DNA of 64,000 nt, from contig CAXUHB010000007.1 in NCBI GenBank assembly GCA_964250755.1, positions 1-64,000 of the forward strand. The letters run 5' to 3'. Below the pieces are notes generated by a model. That model saw only the letters and a program-made list of their open reading frames with translations. It made no database searches and was not told where the DNA came from. Origin of the DNA: DASWOJ01 sp964250755 (GTDB lineage Bacteria > Pseudomonadota > Alphaproteobacteria > Acetobacterales > Acetobacteraceae). Position 1 is the stretch's first letter, and each line of letters starts with the position of its first letter. The position numbers and the translations under genes were made by a program. Shown here in pieces: positions 59,625 through 64,000 of the stretch.

Positions 59625-61000
59625 ATGAGCTACCAGAGCGTGAACCCTTACGACGGCAGGCTGCTCCATACCTTCGCCGAGCAGTCCGATGAGCAGCTTG
59701 AGGCGGCGCTGGCCGCCGCTGCCACATGTTTCGAGGGTTGGCGGGCGACCACCTTCGCCGAACGCGCCGCCATCGTCGCGCGCGCGGCCGGCCTGATGCG
59801 CGGCCGCCGGGACGAGTTCGCCCGGCCGGTCACGCTGGAGATGGGCAAGCTGATCGCAGGGGCACGGGGCGAGGTGGACCTCAGCGCCGACATCCTCGAC
59901 TACTACGCCGCCAATGCCGAACGCTTCCTGGCGCCGCAGCACCTGGCGCCTGCCACCGGCGAGGCGGCTGTGGAGAGCAGCCCCTTGGGCGTGCTGTTCG
60001 GCGTGCAGCCCTGGAATTTCCCCTACTACCAGTTGGCCCGCTTCGCCGCGCCGAACCTGATGGCGGGCAACGTCGTGATGGTGAAGCACGCAAGATGCGT
60101 CCCGCAATGCGCACAGCTGTTCGCGTCGCTGTGGCTGGACGCGGGGGCGCCGGCGGGCGCCTACACGAACTTGCTGATCTCGCACGCGCAGGTGGACCGG
60201 GTCATCGACGATCCCCGCATCAAGGGCGTGGCGCTGACCGGCAGCGTGGAGGCGGGGCGCAGCGTCGCCGCACGCGCCGGGCGGAACCTGAAGAAGTCCA
60301 CGATGGAGCTGGGCGGCAGCGACGCCTTCATCGTGCTGGCTGACGCCGACCTGGACCAGGCCGTGCGCTGGGCGCTGTGGGGACGGATGAACAACACGGG
60401 GCAGTGCTGCGTCGCGGCCAAGCGGTTCATCGTGGTGGAGGCGGTGGCCGACCGCTTCCTGGCCGGGTTCCGGGCCGCGCTGGCAGCGCTGAAGCCGGGC
60501 GACCCGATGAACCCGGCGACGACACTCGGGCCGCTGTCCACGGAAGCGGCACTGCTGACACTGGTGGACCAGGTGGACCGTGCCGTGGCCGCAGGCGCCA
60601 CCGCCGTGATCGGCGGCCACCGCAGCCCGGCTCGTTCATGCAGCCAACCATCCTCGCTGGCATCACGCGGGACAATCCGGCCTTCGTTGAGGAGTTCTTC
60701 GGCCCCGTCGCGCTATTCTTCCGCGTGGCGGACGAGGACGCCGCGGTGGCGGTGGCCAACGACTCCCCGTTCGGGTTGGGCGGCTCGGTGTTCACCGCGG
60801 ACGTGGCGCGCGGCAAGCGCGTCGCGGCCCGGATCGAGACCGGGATGGTGTTCATCAACCACCCGACCTGGACCGCACCGGACCTGCCGTTCGGCGGCGT
60901 GAAGGACAGCGGCTACGGGCGGGAGCTGTCGGGCATGGGCATCCAGGAGTTCGTGAACAAGAAGCTGGTGCGCGTGTCGGCGACCAGCGACGCGGCATAG
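59625..61000 (+). pseudogene. Aldehyde dehydrogenase gene with one frameshift
   Basis: An NAD(P)-dependent aldehyde dehydrogenase of the succinate-semialdehyde type. The N-terminal frame (59625 to about 60625) has GVQPWNFPYYQLARF, LTGSVEAGRSVA, ELGGSDAFIV and the catalytic cysteine in NTGQCCVAAK. The C-terminal frame (about 60629-61000) has GSFMQPTILAGIT, EEFFGPVALFF, and FGGVKDSGYGREL. A net one-base shift in the CAC CGC AGC CCG region separates them. Joined, they give about 458 residues, a normal length. Unless this is a sequence error, the gene makes no full enzyme. The SDR gene follows after 26 bp. Confidence 0.85.
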
Positions 61001-61026
61001 ACCTACCCTTCGCAAGGACACCGGAG

Positions 61027-61920
61027 ATGACGCAGGACAACACGCCGCCGACGCTCCCGACGACGCTCCCGGGGGATGCCGTCTGGCTCATCACCGGCTG
61101 CTCGACCGGCTTCGGCCGGGAGCTTGCCAAGCAGGCGCTGGCGCAGGGCTACCGCGTTGCCGTCACCGCACGCGACCCCGCCGAGGTCGGGAACCTTGCC
61201 AGCCACGGCGAGGCGCTCGTGCTCAAGCTCGACGTCACGGACCCGGCCGAGGTCGCCGCCGCCGTGGGGGCCACGCAGGAACGGTTCGGCCGCATCGAGG
61301 TGCTCGTGAACAATGCCGGCATCGGCTACTTCGCGGCCGTCGAGGAGGGGGAGGAGGCGGAGGTCCGCCGCATGTTCGACATCAACGTGTTCGGCCTGAC
61401 CCGGATGATCCAGGCTGTCCTGCCGGCGATGCGCGGGCGCCGGTCCGGGTGCATCGTCAACGTCTCGTCCATCGGCGGGCTGCGGTCCTTCCCGGCCATC
61501 GGCTACTACAACGCGACCAAGTTCGCCGTGGAGGGCCTGACAGAGGCGCTGTGGCAGGAGGTCGAACCGCTGGGCATCAAGGTGATGCTGGTGGAGCCGA
61601 GCGGCTTCCGGACCGACTGGGCGGGGCGGTCCGCAGGGGAAAGCAAGGTCGAGATCTCCGACTACGCCGCAACGGCGGGCGCGGCCCGGCAAGGCGTGCG
61701 CGCGGCGTCCGGCAAGCAGGCCGGCGACCCCGTCCGCGCAATGGGGGCGGTCATCAGGGCGGTCGCATCCGGGGCGCCGCCGCACCGCCTGCTGCTGGGT
61801 AACGCCGCGTATGACGGCGCGATGGAGAAGCTGGCCGAGCTGACAGGCGAGTTCACGGCCTGGGAAGCGGTCTCGCGCTGCGCCGACTTCCCCGCGGCAG
61901 AGCAGGGCAGGGCGGCTTGA
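61027..61920 (+). CDS. Short-chain dehydrogenase/reductase
   Basis: A 297-residue classical SDR. The cofactor-binding TGCSTGFG is at 23-30, NNAG at 95-98, and the catalytic Ser at about 147 (NVSSIGG); the Tyr-Lys pair is Y161 and K165 in GYYNATKFAVEG. The C-terminal extension (about 230-297) is typical of SDRs acting on lipophilic or sugar alcohols. The substrate is unknown. It is intact although the genes on both sides are damaged. Its stop is 29 bp before the alcohol dehydrogenase start. Confidence 0.88.
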   Translation: MTQDNTPPTLPTTLPGDAVWLITGCSTGFGRELAKQALAQGYRVAVTARDPAEVGNLASHGEALVLKLDVTDPAEVAAAVGATQERFGRIEVLVNNAGIGYFAAVEEGEEAEVRRMFDINVFGLTRMIQAVLPAMRGRRSGCIVNVSSIGGLRSFPAIGYYNATKFAVEGLTEALWQEVEPLGIKVMLVEPSGFRTDWAGRSAGESKVEISDYAATAGAARQGVRAASGKQAGDPVRAMGAVIRAVASGAPPHRLLLGNAAYDGAMEKLAELTGEFTAWEAVSRCADFPAAEQGRAA

Positions 61921-61949
61921 GCCGCGTAAAACAGGAAACCGAACCATCC

Positions 61950-62438
61950 ATGGCAACGAAGATGCAAGCGGCCGTCGTCGAGGCGTTCGGGGCACCGCTG
62001 GTGCTGCGCGAGTTGGACGTGCCCACGCCCGGGCCGGGCCAGATCCTCGTCAAGACCGAGGCGTGCGGGGTGTGCCACACCGACCTGCACGCGGCCCGCG
62101 GCGACTGGCCGGTGAAGCCGGTCCCGCCGTTCACGCCGGGGCACGAGGGTATCGGGATGGTGGCGGCCTTGGGCGCTGGGGTCACAGGCGTGAAAGAGGG
62201 CGACCGGGTAGGGGTGCCGTGGCTGTACTCGGCCTGCGGGCATTGCGAACACTGCCTGAGCGCGTGGGAGACGGTGTGCGCCCAGGCCGAGTTCGGCGGC
62301 TACACCCGGAACGGCGGCTTCGCCGAATACATCGGACGCGCCGTCCGCCGGCAAGGCGCCCCTGACCGGGACGCATGCCCCCGAAGACGCGCTGGACTAC
62401 TTCGACCCTCCCGGGCCGCGGGGCAGCGTCGGCTCTGA
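61950..62438 (+). pseudogene. adhP: Truncated zinc alcohol dehydrogenase (GroES-like domain only)
   Basis: The first 128 residues are a normal AdhP-type alcohol dehydrogenase N-terminus. They contain CGVCHTDLHAARGDW and GHEGIG (catalytic zinc ligands), then CGHCEHCLSAWETVC (structural zinc cysteines) and GGFAEYIG. Homology stops at about 62334. The remaining 35 codons run through phosphoketolase DNA in the wrong frame to a stop at 62438. The Rossmann NAD-binding domain (about 200 residues) is missing, so the product cannot work as a dehydrogenase. Confidence 0.85.
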
Positions 62439-64000
62439 TGGGTCTTTACCGACGCTGCCGCTCCTGCCGGCGCAGGTTGATGCGATGCAGGCGTGGTGGC
62501 GGGCCGCCAACTACCTGTCCGTCGGCCAGGTCTACCTGCTCGCCAATCCCTTGCTGCGCGAGCCGCTGCGGCTGGAGCACGTGAAGCCGCGGCTGCTGGG
62601 CCATTGGGGAACCGTGCCGGGCCTCAACTTCATCTACGTCCACCTCAACCGGGTCATCCGGGAGCAGGAGGCGTCCGTGCTGTTCATCGCCGGGCCGGGC
62701 CACGGGGCACCGGGCGTGGTGGCCAGCGCCTGGCTGGACGGTACCTACAGCGAGACATACCCGGAGGTGTCGCGGGACGAGGACGGGATGCGCCGCCTGT
62801 TCCGCCAGTTCTCCTTCCCCGGCGGCATCCCGAGCCATGCGTCGCCCGACACCCCTGGCTCCATCCACGAGGGTGGGGAGCTAGGCTACTCGCTGTCCCA
62901 CGCCTACGGTGCGGTGCTCGACAATTCCGGCCTGGTCGCCGCCTGCGTCATCGGGGACGGGGAGGCGGAGACTGGCCCGCTCGCGGCCAGTTGGCACGGC
63001 AACAAGTTCCTGAACCCCGCCCTGGACGGCGCCGTGCTGCCGATCCTGCACCTGAACGGCTACAAGATCGCCAACCCGACCGTGCTGGCCCGCATCAGCC
63101 ACGGGGAGCTGGACGGATTCCTGCGCGGCTGCGGCTACGCGCCCATCTTCGTCGAGGGCGACGACCCCGCCGCGATGCACCAGTTGATGGCCGCGGCGAT
63201 GGACGGGGCGTTCGCCGGCATCCGGGCCATCCAGCAGGCTGCCCGCGCCGGCACCAGCGTGGAGCGCCCGATCTGGCCGATGATCGTGCTGCGCAGCCCC
63301 AAGGGCTGGACCGGCCCCAAGACCGTGGACGGCCTGCAGACCGAGGGGTCCTGGCGCTCGCACCAGGTGCCGATCAGCGACATGGCGCATCCCGGCCACT
63401 TGCAAGCCTTGGAGGACTGGATGCGCTCCTACCGGCCGGAGGAGCTGTTCGACGCCACGGGCCGCCCGCGGCCAGGGATCACCGCGCTGGCGCCCGCCGG
63501 TGCCAGCCGCATGAGCGCCAACCCGCACGCCAACGGCGGCGCCCTGATGCGCCCGCTGCGGATGCCCCGCTTCGAGGACTACGCCGTCCCGGTCGTCCGG
63601 CCCGGCGCCGCCGACGCCGAGGCGACGCGGGTCATGGGCGCCTTCCTGCGCGACGTGATGCGGGCAAACGCCGCCACGCGGAACTTCCGCCTGTTCGGCC
63701 CCGACGAGACCGCGTCCAACCGCCTGACGGCCGTGTTCGAGGCCACCGGCCGGACCTGGGAGGCCGAGACGTTGCCCGGGGACGACCACCTGGCCCGCGA
63801 CGGCCGGGTGATGGAGATCCTGAGCGAGCACACCTGCCAGGGCTGGCTGGAGGGCTACCTGCTGACCGGCCGGCACGGCCTGATGTCCTGCTACGAGGCG
63901 TTCATCCACATCGTGGACAGCATGTTCAACCAGCACGCCAAGTGGCTGAAGACCTCACGCGAGGTGGAATGGCGCCGTCCCATCGCGTCGCTGAACTATC
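62341..64000 (+). CDS. xfp: Xylulose 5-phosphate/fructose 6-phosphate phosphoketolase, 5' end disturbed, 3' end outside the window
   Basis: A thiamine diphosphate enzyme that cleaves xylulose 5-phosphate or fructose 6-phosphate to acetyl phosphate. Conserved sequence is clear from WWRAANYLSVGQVYLL on: LLGHWGTVPGLNFIYVHLN, FPGGIPSHASPDTPGS, ACVIGDGEAETGPLAASWHG (ThDP binding) and HLNGYKIANPTVLARI. The frame continues without a break to base 64000. The frame opens only at 62260 and has no ATG, GTG or TTG before 62485, so the natural start was lost in the deletion that removed the end of adhP. Initiation at 62485 would lose only non-catalytic residues. Its product is the substrate of acetate kinase. 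Confidence 0.9.

Noticed and set aside
781..63999. tRNA or rRNA genes in the intergenic gaps
   Set aside because: I looked for T-loop (GGTTCGAATCC-like) and anticodon-arm patterns in the larger gaps and found no cloverleaf-compatible sequence. A covariance-model search would settle this.

Overview
The window is high-GC DNA from an alphaproteobacterium, most likely a member of the Acetobacteraceae or a close Rhodospirillales relative. The evidence is the imuA-imuB-dnaE2 cassette behind a GTTC-N7-GTTC LexA box, a SUF operon led by an Rrf2-type SufR-like regulator, a sorbosone-type PQQ dehydrogenase and long CheB-CheR-kinase fusions. The family placement is inference. I see no rRNA, tRNA, CRISPR array, transposase or prophage.

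Region 1 (about 0.1-33.8 kb) is mostly housekeeping. It holds a small XRE regulator, a stand-alone EF-G, the SOS mutagenesis cassette (dnaE2, imuB, imuA), a methyltransferase, a 24-residue membrane microprotein, a DUF1028 protein coupled to an oligopeptide-binding protein, a CNT nucleoside transporter, an M16 peptidase, a SWIM-SNF2 helicase, and a less GC-rich patch with an antitoxin-like gene and a SMI1/KNR4 immunity-type gene. These are followed by a PQQ dehydrogenase, a glycosyltransferase-like protein, a Nudix hydrolase, a YncE-like beta-propeller, a fasciclin protein beside an ECF sigma/anti-sigma pair, and a complete suf operon (regulator-B-C-D-S-U-T-A). A palindromic repeat of about 140-150 bp occurs twice between genes and once, in frame, inside dnaE2.

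Region 2 (about 34-64 kb) looks like an accessory stress and fermentation block. It contains a decayed MFS gene, a frameshifted acetate kinase, phosphoglucomutase, a 2868-residue cyclic beta-glucan synthase, oleate hydratase with a membrane partner, a triple-BON protein, a cyanide-insensitive bd-type oxidase with its tiny DUF2474 subunit, and a 1555-residue CheB-CheR-PAS-kinase-REC-REC-LuxR fusion. Then come a stand-alone receiver protein, a frameshifted aldehyde dehydrogenase, an SDR, an alcohol dehydrogenase cut after its first domain, and phosphoketolase, which runs off the end of the window. Four catabolic or transport genes here are damaged, while the envelope, respiratory and signalling genes are intact.

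The most unusual observations are these. (i) A DNA motif, core TCGGAAACTACC, occurs five times in 46.9-58.5 kb and always lies 118-171 bp from the start of the first gene of a transcription unit, which suggests an undescribed regulon. (ii) The giant sensor fuses chemotaxis-type enzymes, a full phosphorelay and a DNA-binding output, and it carries one of these motifs upstream. (iii) A mobile-like palindromic repeat encodes about 50 residues of DnaE2. (iv) A deletion joins the 5' part of adhP to the 5' part of the phosphoketolase gene.
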